From GCA-2732755 sp965228265 (lineage in GTDB: Bacteria > Planctomycetota > Phycisphaerae > Phycisphaerales > UBA1924): a DNA stretch of 64,000 nt. The stretch spans positions 2,976,001-3,040,000 of the forward strand of contig OZ245804.1 in the NCBI GenBank assembly GCA_965228265.1. Reading direction: 5' to 3'. Every line of letters begins with the position of its first letter. The stretch's first letter is position 1. This document shows positions 35,360 through 44,500 of the stretch, in pieces. Below the pieces are notes generated by a model. The model was not told the DNA's origin. It searched no databases and was given only the letters and a program-made list of their open reading frames with translations. The position numbers and the translations under genes are program-made.

Positions 35360-38300
35360 CAACCTGCACCAACGCGCCAGAGCGGTGTTCCTCGAACTTT
35401 CGACTCTTGACGGCCCCGTGGCCAGCAGCGAACTCGATCGCCTCGTCGGAGACGATGCCGCACTCCGCGCCGCCGTCATCAGCCTACTCGATGCAAGGCA
35501 GGACGCCAACGACGCGGGGCTGATGACCGAGGAAACCAGGTCGCAACTCTCGGCCCCTATCACCGAGTCAGCCGGAACCATCATCGGCCCCTACAAGATT
35601 CTCCAACTCATCGGCGAAGGCGGATTCGGCTCGGTCTTTTTGGCCGAGCAAGCCGAGCCTGTGCGCCGGCGCGTCGCGCTCAAGATCATCAAACTCGGGA
35701 TGGACACCAAGCAGGTAATCGCCCGCTTCGAGGCCGAGCGCCAAGCGCTCGCGCTCATGGATCACCCGCACATCGCAAGGGTCTTTGACGCAGGCTCGAC
35801 CGACTCCGGCCGCCCGTACTTTGCCATGGAGTACGTCGTCGGCGATGCAATCACGAAGTTCGCCGACGACTACAAACTCGACATCGATGCACGGCTCAAG
35901 CTGCTCGCTCAAGTCTGCTCCGCCGTGCAGCATGCCCATACCAAGGGCGTCATCCACCGCGATCTCAAGCCCGCCAATGTTCTCGTCAGCATGGTCGACG
36001 GCAAGCCATTCGCTAAGGTCATCGATTTCGGCATCGCCAAGGCGACGGCCTCCCCACTCACCCACAAGACGCTATTCACCGAGCATCGCCAACTCATCGG
36101 AACGCCCGAGTACATGAGTCCCGAGCAGGCGGAAGGCTCGCCTGACATCGATACCCGAACCGATGTCTACGCGCTCGGTGTTCTGCTCTACGAACTGCTG
36201 ACGGGCGCAACACCGTTTGATGCAACCAGGCTTCGATCCGCTGCATGGGCAGAGATGCAGCGAATCATCCGGGAGGAAGAACCGCCGATCCCGAGCATGC
36301 GGCTAAGTCGCGACGCCGCCTTGTCGCAACGGACCGCCGCGACCCGGCAGACCGAGCCGCCCAGGCTCGCCAGTAGCATCCGAGGCGAACTCGACTGGAT
36401 CGTCATGAAGGCTCTCGACAAGGACCGAGGGCGGCGATACTCCACGCCGTTGGAGCTTGCCGAGGATATAGGCAAGCACTTATCTGGCGATGCCGTCGAG
36501 GCGGCTCCGCCAAGCGCAGCGTATCGGCTCCGGAAGTTTGCTCGGCGCAACAAGGGGAGCGTCATCGCCGGAGCCGTGGTTTCCGCCGTACTCATTTTGG
36601 GAATTGCCGGAACAACGACGGGATTGCTCATTGCCCAATACAACGCTAAGGCGGCACTTCACAACGCCGATCTGGCTATGGAGTCAAGTAGCGAGGCCGA
36701 GTGGTCCGCCTACACCGCGAACCTTGCTCTCGCACAAAACGCTATGGACGCCGGCGACTGGCCCAAAGCGCGAGAGTACCTCGCCGCTTGTCCCGAATCA
36801 AAGCGAGGCTGGGAATGGGAGTTTCTCGGGCAATACGCTCACTCGGTCACGATCGAAGTGCCGGGGTTTTGGTCAGCAGCCTCCTTCGACAGTGATGGCA
36901 CTCTCCATCTCCTCGGAAATCGTGAAACGTCCTATCAAACGGAGGATGAACGGACGTACACGTTTGCTGTTGATGCAGAGAGCATTGTTCCCAACGGGGC
37001 AGGCCGCCAGACTCTCGTTGCGCTATCACCAGAGGATGACATCGAGTCCTCCAGCACGGCATGGACAACCACGTTTGAGAACTATGTCGGCTTTGTACAT
37101 GACTGGAAGGAGCAGTTCGCCACATTTCATCCGAGAGGGTGGGGGTACACCATCCGGGCATTGCGGCACGCCGCAGATGGCCGTGTTGTCCTTTCAACTC
37201 AGTCGTTCGAGTACCCGCATCTTCAGGTATTCGACACCCGAAGCGAGACTCTTGTGGGTAGCTACCACTATGGCGAAGGGGAAGCTCCGCAGATCATCAA
37301 CATGAGCGGTGACTTGCGATGGCTGCTCGCAATCGTCAGATCAGACGGTGACGGTTGGCGGGATAAGTACTGCCGAGCCGTACTCATCGATACGAGGAAC
37401 GCTGGCTCCCCTGTCAGAATCCTGGGGTCGGGAGATAGAACTCGGCTCGCCATAGCCGACATGCTTGGATCTGCTCCGACCGAGCCCGTCAAGTCGATAG
37501 ACCTGCCTGATAGGTCCAGACGAATCGCCATCGGACCTGATCGCGATATCCAATTCTTCGATACATCCGGCGGCTCTGACCCATTGAAGCAGAGGCAGAT
37601 TGCGAGTTTCCGTGTGCCGCTGGCTGCGTTGTCTCTCCATTTGTCTGATGATGAGCAACGCATAGTGGTGACCTTGGCCGATGGCTCGGCTCAAGTCTGG
37701 GACATCCGCGACCCGGCCGAGCGTCGTATCGACATCGAGCGGGAGTGGAACGAACGAGAACCCGCTACCAAGTATGTCGCTTCACTCCTATCATCTGATG
37801 CCACGTCGGATGCGGATGAACTGAAGGAGTCCATCCTTCGCGATGACTCACTTACACCACTCCGGCGATATGTCTCCATCGACATCCTCTACGAGCGTCT
37901 GAATGAGATCGCCTTGGATGCGTCATGGGAGTTTGATCGCATCACAGCGAACCAGACCGACAAAGACGTCGTCCTCGCCGCTGCGAGGGAAAGCGACCTT
38001 GTACCGCGGGAAAAGGCAATGCTTCTCGCCAAGGCCGAGGCATGGGAGTACCGCGCTCCAGATCGCTCTACGGAAGCCCGGCTTGCCGACGAGGTCAGAC
38101 AACGGGAACTCGCGGAGAGAGCGCTGCAAGCACGTTCATATGCGTACTACATCCAAGAGGCCTACGCGAGTTGGGAGCGATCTCTTTACGATACCGCGAA
38201 CGACATACTTTCTTTGTGTCCCGAGGATCTTCGAGGGGTCGAGTGGCATGCACTCAGAAGTTGGTGCAATGTTCGCAGAGAAACGTTCGCTGCTCATGAC

Positions 38301-40352
38301 GGACCCATCGCAGCCCTCGCATTCTCGAAGCTACCTGGCATTCTGGCATCTTCGGGCGCAGACCGCTCCATCAAGGTGTGGGACTGCCAGGTTCAGCCGC
38401 CCAACTTGACATGTGCCGTGGCGAACCTCGACGCTGTTGCTCGATCGCTCCGATTCACTCCTGACGGGTCGGCACTACTGAGCGTGGGTGATGGCCCAGG
38501 CATCACAGTTCGAGACGGCAAGACTCTGGCCGTACTTCGTGTGATCGGGCGAGATGAAGGGTTGCTTGAAGCTCTGGCCGTTGGGCGAGAAGGCACATGG
38601 TGTGCAGCAGGGCGTTCCGACGGGCGGATCATCATCTGGGATCTCAACTCTGGCGATCTGTTCCATGAACTGCGAGGCCATGAGTCCCCAGTAACCGCGC
38701 TGTACTCGGCACCACTTCGTGACCTGCTCGTGTCAGGCGATGAAACTGGCTGGCTGATGATGTGGGATCCTATTCAAGGCGTTCGACACACCAACGGATC
38801 AACTCGGTTGGGCGACGACACGCCGTATTCGATCCAGGCTATCGGCCATGATGGCAATGGCCGGATCATTGCTGGACCACTCGCCGGAAGATCTATGCAT
38901 GACGACAGCCCTCCAATCACACTCGCCCCAGACCTTCCAGGGGTCTTGGAGCGATCTGTCGTGTCATACACCAGCGATGACCTTGGTGAGTTTGATGCGT
39001 ACCGCTTGCGGATCAACCCGTACACCTGGCTTGGAAACTCCGGCAGTCCAGAACCAGGATATGACTGGCAAGAACAGATTCCCGACGATCGTCCAATCAG
39101 GAGCCGAGGCGTCGCTTCTTCGTCCGACGGGCGATGGCTCGCGGGCGGTAGAGATGATGGCACCATCCGCTTATCTGTTGGATGGCACGGGTATGTCCCA
39201 GACCCGATCAGAGTTATCTGGGATTCGGTTCCCGGGTTCTCGGATGATGGAATCGCCGGGCATAGTAACGGCAACTCGATTCTGGTCCAGGGATCCGCTG
39301 GCTTGCTGAGGATTCCCATGGCATCCGGCGAGCCTGATGCATGGATCCGTACTGACTCCAATATCCAATCGATCGCTGCGTCCTCCCCGGACGGGCGATG
39401 GGCACTTCTCCGCATGAAAGACGGCCCAACTCAACTTCTTGATACGCGTAAGAACCGGTATCTTGAAGGCTTTGATCTACCCGGCACATTAACGTTTGCC
39501 CCGTCAGGCGAATGGTTTGCACAAGCGGATGATAATGCGATCACCATCCGCAGCGTGCCGAGCGGCGAAGTCTTGCGCTCATTTGACATCCCGCTCCGAT
39601 ATGGAGCCCAATTTACCTTACTCGCGATCTCGCCCGATACGCGGCTGATAGGTTTCGCAACAATCAATCGGAGTCCAGATCGGGAGACCTATCCCATTGG
39701 AGGAATTCGAGGTGGTGATGTCGGAGTAGTTGACGCTGAGAGTGGGGATCTCATCTGGACGAGTGACGAGTTCCCAGCAACTCGCTACGAACTCAACACG
39801 ATGCCGCCGCCTGTCAAACTCATCGCCTTTGATCCCAACTCGCAGCGCCTTCTCGTCGCGTCTCGTGGCCTGGCGATGTTCGAGGCCCGATCCGGAGTAC
39901 GCGTCGGTTCGGCGGTCGTCTCACGTGTCGGAAGTTTGTGCTTTACTCCAGACGGAAGTCGATTCTTCACGACGCAACCGAGTGCTGCTTACGGGCGTCC
40001 CGATCAGGTTTCGATGTGGGATTCTGAATCCATGACTTGCCTATTGACCTGGGATATGGAGTTCGCCTCCGACTTGTTCATGGATCCGTCAGGAACAGAG
40101 TTGGTTGTCCTGGGCGGTTCAAATCTCACCCTCGTTCCATTCGGAGAGGTTCGAGGTGCGAGACCCATCGAATACGCCATCGCCCCCGTACGGCTGGCGA
40201 CAGAGATCGCTGAGGAACTGCAAGCGTCGCCTGAAACGCTCACCGAAGGCTTGGAGTCCGTCACTGCTTCAAAGGCTCTATCGGACTCTCAAAAGGAGTG
40301 GGTCCGTGGACTCATCGCTCAGCCCAACAAGGCTGAGAGCGGGAATCAGTAG
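35352..40352 (+). CDS. Membrane Ser/Thr protein kinase with WD40 sensor domain
   Basis: The 1666-residue protein has a cytoplasmic PknB-type kinase domain (about residues 75-370). It is intact: Gly loop G88-E-G-G-F-G93, Lys111, HRD at 202-204 with Asp204, and DFG at 225-227. One membrane helix follows at about 403-428. The remaining 1200 residues contain repeated WD40-like blades, for example GADRSIKVWDC (about residue 1010) and DGRIIIWDL. The C-terminal part would lie outside the cytoplasmic membrane as a sensor or scaffold. It is coupled to the sigma-factor gene and lies within the tRNA-Pro island. Blade count and ligand cannot be settled by eye. Confidence 0.9.
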   Translation: MNDNLHQRARAVFLELSTLDGPVASSELDRLVGDDAALRAAVISLLDARQDANDAGLMTEETRSQLSAPITESAGTIIGPYKILQLIGEGGFGSVFLAEQAEPVRRRVALKIIKLGMDTKQVIARFEAERQALALMDHPHIARVFDAGSTDSGRPYFAMEYVVGDAITKFADDYKLDIDARLKLLAQVCSAVQHAHTKGVIHRDLKPANVLVSMVDGKPFAKVIDFGIAKATASPLTHKTLFTEHRQLIGTPEYMSPEQAEGSPDIDTRTDVYALGVLLYELLTGATPFDATRLRSAAWAEMQRIIREEEPPIPSMRLSRDAALSQRTAATRQTEPPRLASSIRGELDWIVMKALDKDRGRRYSTPLELAEDIGKHLSGDAVEAAPPSAAYRLRKFARRNKGSVIAGAVVSAVLILGIAGTTTGLLIAQYNAKAALHNADLAMESSSEAEWSAYTANLALAQNAMDAGDWPKAREYLAACPESKRGWEWEFLGQYAHSVTIEVPGFWSAASFDSDGTLHLLGNRETSYQTEDERTYTFAVDAESIVPNGAGRQTLVALSPEDDIESSSTAWTTTFENYVGFVHDWKEQFATFHPRGWGYTIRALRHAADGRVVLSTQSFEYPHLQVFDTRSETLVGSYHYGEGEAPQIINMSGDLRWLLAIVRSDGDGWRDKYCRAVLIDTRNAGSPVRILGSGDRTRLAIADMLGSAPTEPVKSIDLPDRSRRIAIGPDRDIQFFDTSGGSDPLKQRQIASFRVPLAALSLHLSDDEQRIVVTLADGSAQVWDIRDPAERRIDIEREWNEREPATKYVASLLSSDATSDADELKESILRDDSLTPLRRYVSIDILYERLNEIALDASWEFDRITANQTDKDVVLAAARESDLVPREKAMLLAKAEAWEYRAPDRSTEARLADEVRQRELAERALQARSYAYYIQEAYASWERSLYDTANDILSLCPEDLRGVEWHALRSWCNVRRETFAAHDGPIAALAFSKLPGILASSGADRSIKVWDCQVQPPNLTCAVANLDAVARSLRFTPDGSALLSVGDGPGITVRDGKTLAVLRVIGRDEGLLEALAVGREGTWCAAGRSDGRIIIWDLNSGDLFHELRGHESPVTALYSAPLRDLLVSGDETGWLMMWDPIQGVRHTNGSTRLGDDTPYSIQAIGHDGNGRIIAGPLAGRSMHDDSPPITLAPDLPGVLERSVVSYTSDDLGEFDAYRLRINPYTWLGNSGSPEPGYDWQEQIPDDRPIRSRGVASSSDGRWLAGGRDDGTIRLSVGWHGYVPDPIRVIWDSVPGFSDDGIAGHSNGNSILVQGSAGLLRIPMASGEPDAWIRTDSNIQSIAASSPDGRWALLRMKDGPTQLLDTRKNRYLEGFDLPGTLTFAPSGEWFAQADDNAITIRSVPSGEVLRSFDIPLRYGAQFTLLAISPDTRLIGFATINRSPDRETYPIGGIRGGDVGVVDAESGDLIWTSDEFPATRYELNTMPPPVKLIAFDPNSQRLLVASRGLAMFEARSGVRVGSAVVSRVGSLCFTPDGSRFFTTQPSAAYGRPDQVSMWDSESMTCLLTWDMEFASDLFMDPSGTELVVLGGSNLTLVPFGEVRGARPIEYAIAPVRLATEIAEELQASPETLTEGLESVTASKALSDSQKEWVRGLIAQPNKAESGNQ

Positions 40353-40465
40353 ACGAATTGCCGAAGAGGGGAGTGCTAACGGAATGGCATACCCTGATCC
40401 GGATTATCGCCGATCTCGCCCGAATTATCCGGCGCGAGCCCTACGCCTCACAGCAGCGCACAAAA
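40353..40465 (+). other. Right end of the island before the tRNA terminator
   Basis: This short non-coding stretch lies between the kinase stop and the minus-strand terminator. No inverted repeat or recombinase gene is visible. Confidence 0.4.
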
Positions 40466-40500
40466 AAGCGGAAACCCCTTGTTTCCAAGGACTTCCGCTT
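40466..40500 (-). terminator. Rho-independent terminator of tRNA-Pro
   Basis: On the minus strand an 8-base stem (AAGCGGAA with TTCCGCTT) plus an inner CCTTG/CAAGG stem with GAAA loop is followed directly by six T residues (complement of 40462-40467). It starts one base beyond the attachment repeat, so it was brought by the element. Confidence 0.85.
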
Positions 40501-40546
40501 TGAATCGGGGTGAGAGGATTTGAACCTCCGACCTTCTCGTCCCGAA
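40501..40546 (-). repeat. Intact-tRNA attachment-site copy
   Basis: This is the right-hand copy of the 46-base repeat also found at 34191-34236. It overlaps bases from the anticodon loop to the 3' end of the complete tRNA-Pro gene and runs 4 bases beyond. Confidence 0.9.
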
Positions 40547-40578
40547 CGAGACGCGCTACCAAGCTGCGCTACACCCCG
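40505..40578 (-). tRNA. tRNA-Pro (anticodon CGG)
   Basis: A 74-base cloverleaf folds completely: acceptor CGGGGTG/CACCCCG, D stem GCGC/GCGC, anticodon stem TCTCG/CGAGA with loop TTCGGGA (anticodon CGG), and T arm GGAGG-TTCAAAT-CCTCT with one G-U pair. Discriminator base is A; CCA is not encoded. It is followed by a terminator and serves as the integration site for the adjoining island. It decodes the proline codon CCG. Confidence 0.97.
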
Positions 40579-40638
40579 GAATGTGCCGCCCACTATAGGC
40601 CGCCACATCGGTCAGTCTCTCCCGGTCCCGCCGGTCGG

Positions 40639-41442
40639 CTACTCGAAATCCGCCGTCTCGGCCGGGAACCTGGGCTCAACAACAGACCCGTAGATATTAT
40701 CCTCACGCGTCCCGGGGTCCCCGTCAGGACCCGCCGAATAGAAGTACACCCGCTCGTTCGGGCAAATCCCCTCATCGGCGTCACCGATCGCGTTGTCCCC
40801 TGCCGATGACTCGTTGAAGGGGCGATAAGACCGCCTCAACCGAAGCGTCTGGTTCGAACCCCCATCCATGTAGCTCACACTCAGCGTGCTACGCGTCGTC
40901 ATGCTGTCCGAGTCCTGGCTCCAGAAATCTCCGAATCCGCCGTCGTACGCCGGGTGGACCACGCGGATCGGGTTGTCCCAGGCATCGAGCAGTTCGACCC
41001 CACGAAGCACCTCGCCGCCTGCGGTCCCGATCTCGTTGTCACGCACCAGCGAGCTGTCCAGCCCGCCCCACCGCTCGCTGCTATCGCCAAGATACGTATC
41101 ACCTGCCGCGATAAATCGCATGAGCGAAGGGATCGCCCGGTCACTGGGGGTGTACCCGGCACTGTTCTCACGGCCGTCCGCGACAGGGAACTCGTACTCC
41201 TGCCCCATCACCTCGGTCTTGAACGCCCTGTACGACTTGGCATCCTCGCCCGTCGCGTCCAGGTCAGCCAGATACGTCTCGAGCATCTGGAGCGTGCTCT
41301 TCGTCGCGTTCCCACGCCCCGAGTTGATCACGCCAAAGCCCACCGACAGCCCGATGCCCATCAGCACCGCGATGATGCCGATGACCACCAGGAGTTCGAT
41401 CAGCGTGAACGCACGCCCGCCCATCATCTCACGGCTTCGCAT
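40639..41442 (-). CDS. Prepilin-type N-terminal cleavage/methylation protein (GspG-like)
   Basis: The 267-residue product has the class III signal MMGGRA then FTLIELLVVIGIIAVLMGIG with Glu at +5. The start at 41442 is chosen because GGAG lies 8 bases upstream; the frame continues 30 codons further without a leader-like sequence. The C-terminal part has DAWDNPIRVV and YFYSAGPDGDPGTREDNIYG, which match the pattern of type II major pseudopilins (DPWGNPY and SAGPDG motifs). It lies 86 bases behind secA and 60 bases before the tRNA-Pro gene on the same strand. Confidence 0.85.
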   Translation of the reverse strand: MRSREMMGGRAFTLIELLVVIGIIAVLMGIGLSVGFGVINSGRGNATKSTLQMLETYLADLDATGEDAKSYRAFKTEVMGQEYEFPVADGRENSAGYTPSDRAIPSLMRFIAAGDTYLGDSSERWGGLDSSLVRDNEIGTAGGEVLRGVELLDAWDNPIRVVHPAYDGGFGDFWSQDSDSMTTRSTLSVSYMDGGSNQTLRLRRSYRPFNESSAGDNAIGDADEGICPNERVYFYSAGPDGDPGTREDNIYGSVVEPRFPAETADFE

Positions 41443-41528
41443 GACTCGATCTCCATTCCGGGTCGCCCGATATCGGCAGCATAACGCCTCTTCCGATACG
41501 AGCCCGAGCCGATCCTGATCCCTGTTTT

Positions 41529-44500
41529 TCATGCCTGACCACCCGCAGGACCGCCCTGGCCGCCCCCTAAAGCCCCACCAGCGGGCGGATTCCCCCCCGG
41601 AGCACTCCCAAAGCCGGGCCCGGCGATCGAGGAGCCAAAGAAGCCCCCACCGCCGCCACCACCGGCTCCCGCCCCGGCTGCCTGAGGCCTCGGGGCCTGC
41701 TGCTGCGGCGGCGGCATGTTCGCCGCGGGATTAATCCGCGCCTTGTACACGTACTCGGCCACCCGCTCCTGCACGTCCGTCAGCATCTCGCGGAACAGCT
41801 CCGCACCCTGCTTCTTGTACGCGATCTTCGGGTCCTGCTGCGCAAACGCCTGGTAGTTGATCCCGTCACGCAGCTGGTCCATCGCATAGAGATGGTCCTT
41901 CCACGACTGATCCAGCGTGTCGAGCACCACCGTCTGCTCAAGCTGGAGCATCTCAGGACGCAGCCGAGCCTCGACCAGCCCGCGCGACGCCTGGTGGAAC
42001 TCCTCCTCGTCGAGCCACTCGAGCCAGTCCGGCGCCTTGCCGCCAAACCGCTTCTCCAGATACGCCTCGACCTCCTCAACGTTCTTGCACGCCGAGACCT
42101 CTTCGAGCGCCTTGCCAAGCTCGTCCCGCTCGAACCACGCCCGGATGCCCGCCTCGAGCTGATCCTTCATCTTCGAAGGCCCCGCCTTGCGCACCTCGTC
42201 CGGGTCCAGCTCCAGGTCGTACCGCATCTTCGCCCACGAGATCAGCGCATCGAGCGCCTCCTGGGGCGACGAACGCATCCCCATCACCGTCATCGCCAGC
42301 GCATAATCGATCGGGTACTCAACCTCACGCATCTGGTACCGCTTGCGCGCCCGAGCCTTGAGCTTCTCGTGCGGCGACTCCTCGCCCGACTCGATCGCCT
42401 TGCGGATCTCATCCCGGTTCGACTCGATCCCGAACTTCGTCTTCGCCCACGACACCAGACGATCAATCCCATAATCCGGATCGACGAACTCGGCGATCTT
42501 CCCGAGATCCGCAGCATCCACCTGGGCCTCAGCCGCCTCGATAAGCCGGTCCTGCACAGCCCGCCGGCTCGCCTGATCCGCCTCCGCCAGCTCGGCTACG
42601 TCGATATCGATCCCGAACCGAGTCTTCGCCCACGACACCAGGCCCGCCGAGTCGAAATCGACCACGACCTCCGAGCCCTCGGCCGAGATGTACTCGCCGA
42701 GCGTCACATCGATCATCGACCGCGCCTCGTACTTCGCGTCGTCGCGGATCCGCTTGTCCATCTCCTCGCGGTCCTTGCCACGCAGCCGCTCGACCGAAAC
42801 AGTCGTCTCGAGCTTCTCGCGTGCCAGATCCGCCGCGCACCTCGCCGGGTAATCCTTCGACAGGTACTCCGCGCACGCGTCGTCGATGCACTCGTCGATG
42901 TACTCCAGGATCATCTTTTTGACGTCCCGGCTCTCGAGCGCCTGCTGCCGGATGCCGTAGAACCGCTGGCGCTGGTGCTCCATCACCTCGTCGTACTCGA
43001 GGATGTTCTTACGGCCCTGGAAGTTGCGCTCCTCGATCTTCCGCTGCGCCTTCTCAACGCTCTTGGACAGGATCGGATGCTCGATCGCATCGCCTTCCTT
43101 CATGCCGAGACGCGACAGGATCCGCATCGTCGTCTCGCCCGCGAACATCTTCATCAGGTCGTCTTCGAGCGACACGAAGAATCGGCTCGAACCGTTGTCA
43201 CCCTGACGACCAGACCGCCCTCGCAACTGATTGTCGATGCGTCGGCTCTCGTGCCTCTCCGTGCCGATCACGTGCAGACCGCCCAGCGACTCGATCGAGT
43301 CATACCAGCCGATCCGGTGCAGCAAACACCGACCCGTCGCGTCGAGCTCCTGGATCAGCTCGTCCCGCGTCAGGCTCGCAACGCCCTTGCCCGCGAACAT
43401 CCCCTTCCCATCGCTCAGCCACGTGTACTTCCGCGCCCAGTGGCGCAGCAGCTCCAGCTCCAGCGTCGGGTAATCCATCGACTCCGCCTCGCGCTTGGGA
43501 ATCCCAAGCTCCGACGGCGCCACCTTGCGGTACACATTCTCGCGGACCTCGTCCTCGGTCGATTCGGGCGTCAGCCCACGACCCGCGATCCCCCGCTTGA
43601 GCCAGTGATCGATCAGCTCCTCCCGCTTGAACTTGCCGAGCTTGATATCCGTGCCTCGGCCGGCCATGTTCGTCGCGATCATCACCGCGCCGATCTGGCC
43701 CGCGTTCTCGACGATGTTCGCCTCACGCTCGTGCTGCTTCGCGTTGAGCACCTCGTGCTTGATCCCGTACTTCCGCGACAGCATCTGACCCAGACGCTCG
43801 CTCTTCTCGACGCTCGTCGTGCCCACAAGGATCGGCCTGCCCACGTCGTGGAACGCCTTGATCTCGTCGACGATCGACTCCCACTTGTCCTTCTCACGCA
43901 GGAACATCAGATCGTCGTAATCGTGCCTGACCACCGGCCTGTTCGTCGGGATCGTCACCACGTCGAGGTGGTAGATATCGTGGAACTCCTGCGCCTCGGT
44001 GTCGGCCGTGCCCGTCATGCCCGCCAGACGCTTGTACATCTTGAAGAAGTTCTGGATCGTGATCGTCGCGACCGTCTGCGTCTCCTGCTTGATCGGCACT
44101 CGCTCCTTGCACTCGATCGCCTGGTGCAGACCGTCCGACCACTGACGACCCACCATCGGACGACCCGTGAACGTGTCCACGATCGTGATCGTCGGCTCGG
44201 GCCTGCCCGTCATCTGGTTGGGCAGGTTCATGATCACGTAGTCCTTGTCCCGCTGATACACCGCGTGCGCTCGCAGCGCCTGCTCCAGAAGGTGCGGGAT
44301 GTCCGTGTTCTCGCCCACATAGAACGAACCCACGCCCGCCGACTTCTGCGCCGTCGCGATGCCCTCATGCGTCAGGTGAACCTGCTTGCGGTCCATCTGG
44401 ATCTCGTAGTACTGCACGTGCTGATCCCGGGCCGCCTCAAGACCGGGCAGCTCCTTCTTGATCGCCTCGAGCTGCTTCTGCATCTCCGGCACACGCGCCT

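Larger units (their letters stand above)
34191..40546. mobile_element. tRNA-Pro-integrated island carrying sigma factor and WD40 kinase
   Basis: The element is bounded by the two 46-base tRNA-derived repeats, whose starts are 6310 bases apart. It reconstitutes the tRNA-Pro gene at its right end and leaves the original 3' end at the left. Visible cargo is only an ECF sigma gene and a giant Ser/Thr kinase gene, in one coupled pair. No integrase, excisionase, replication or transfer gene is recognisable, so the element is either decayed or mobilised in trans. A new terminator for the tRNA (40466-40500) lies on the element side of the right junction. Confidence 0.75.
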
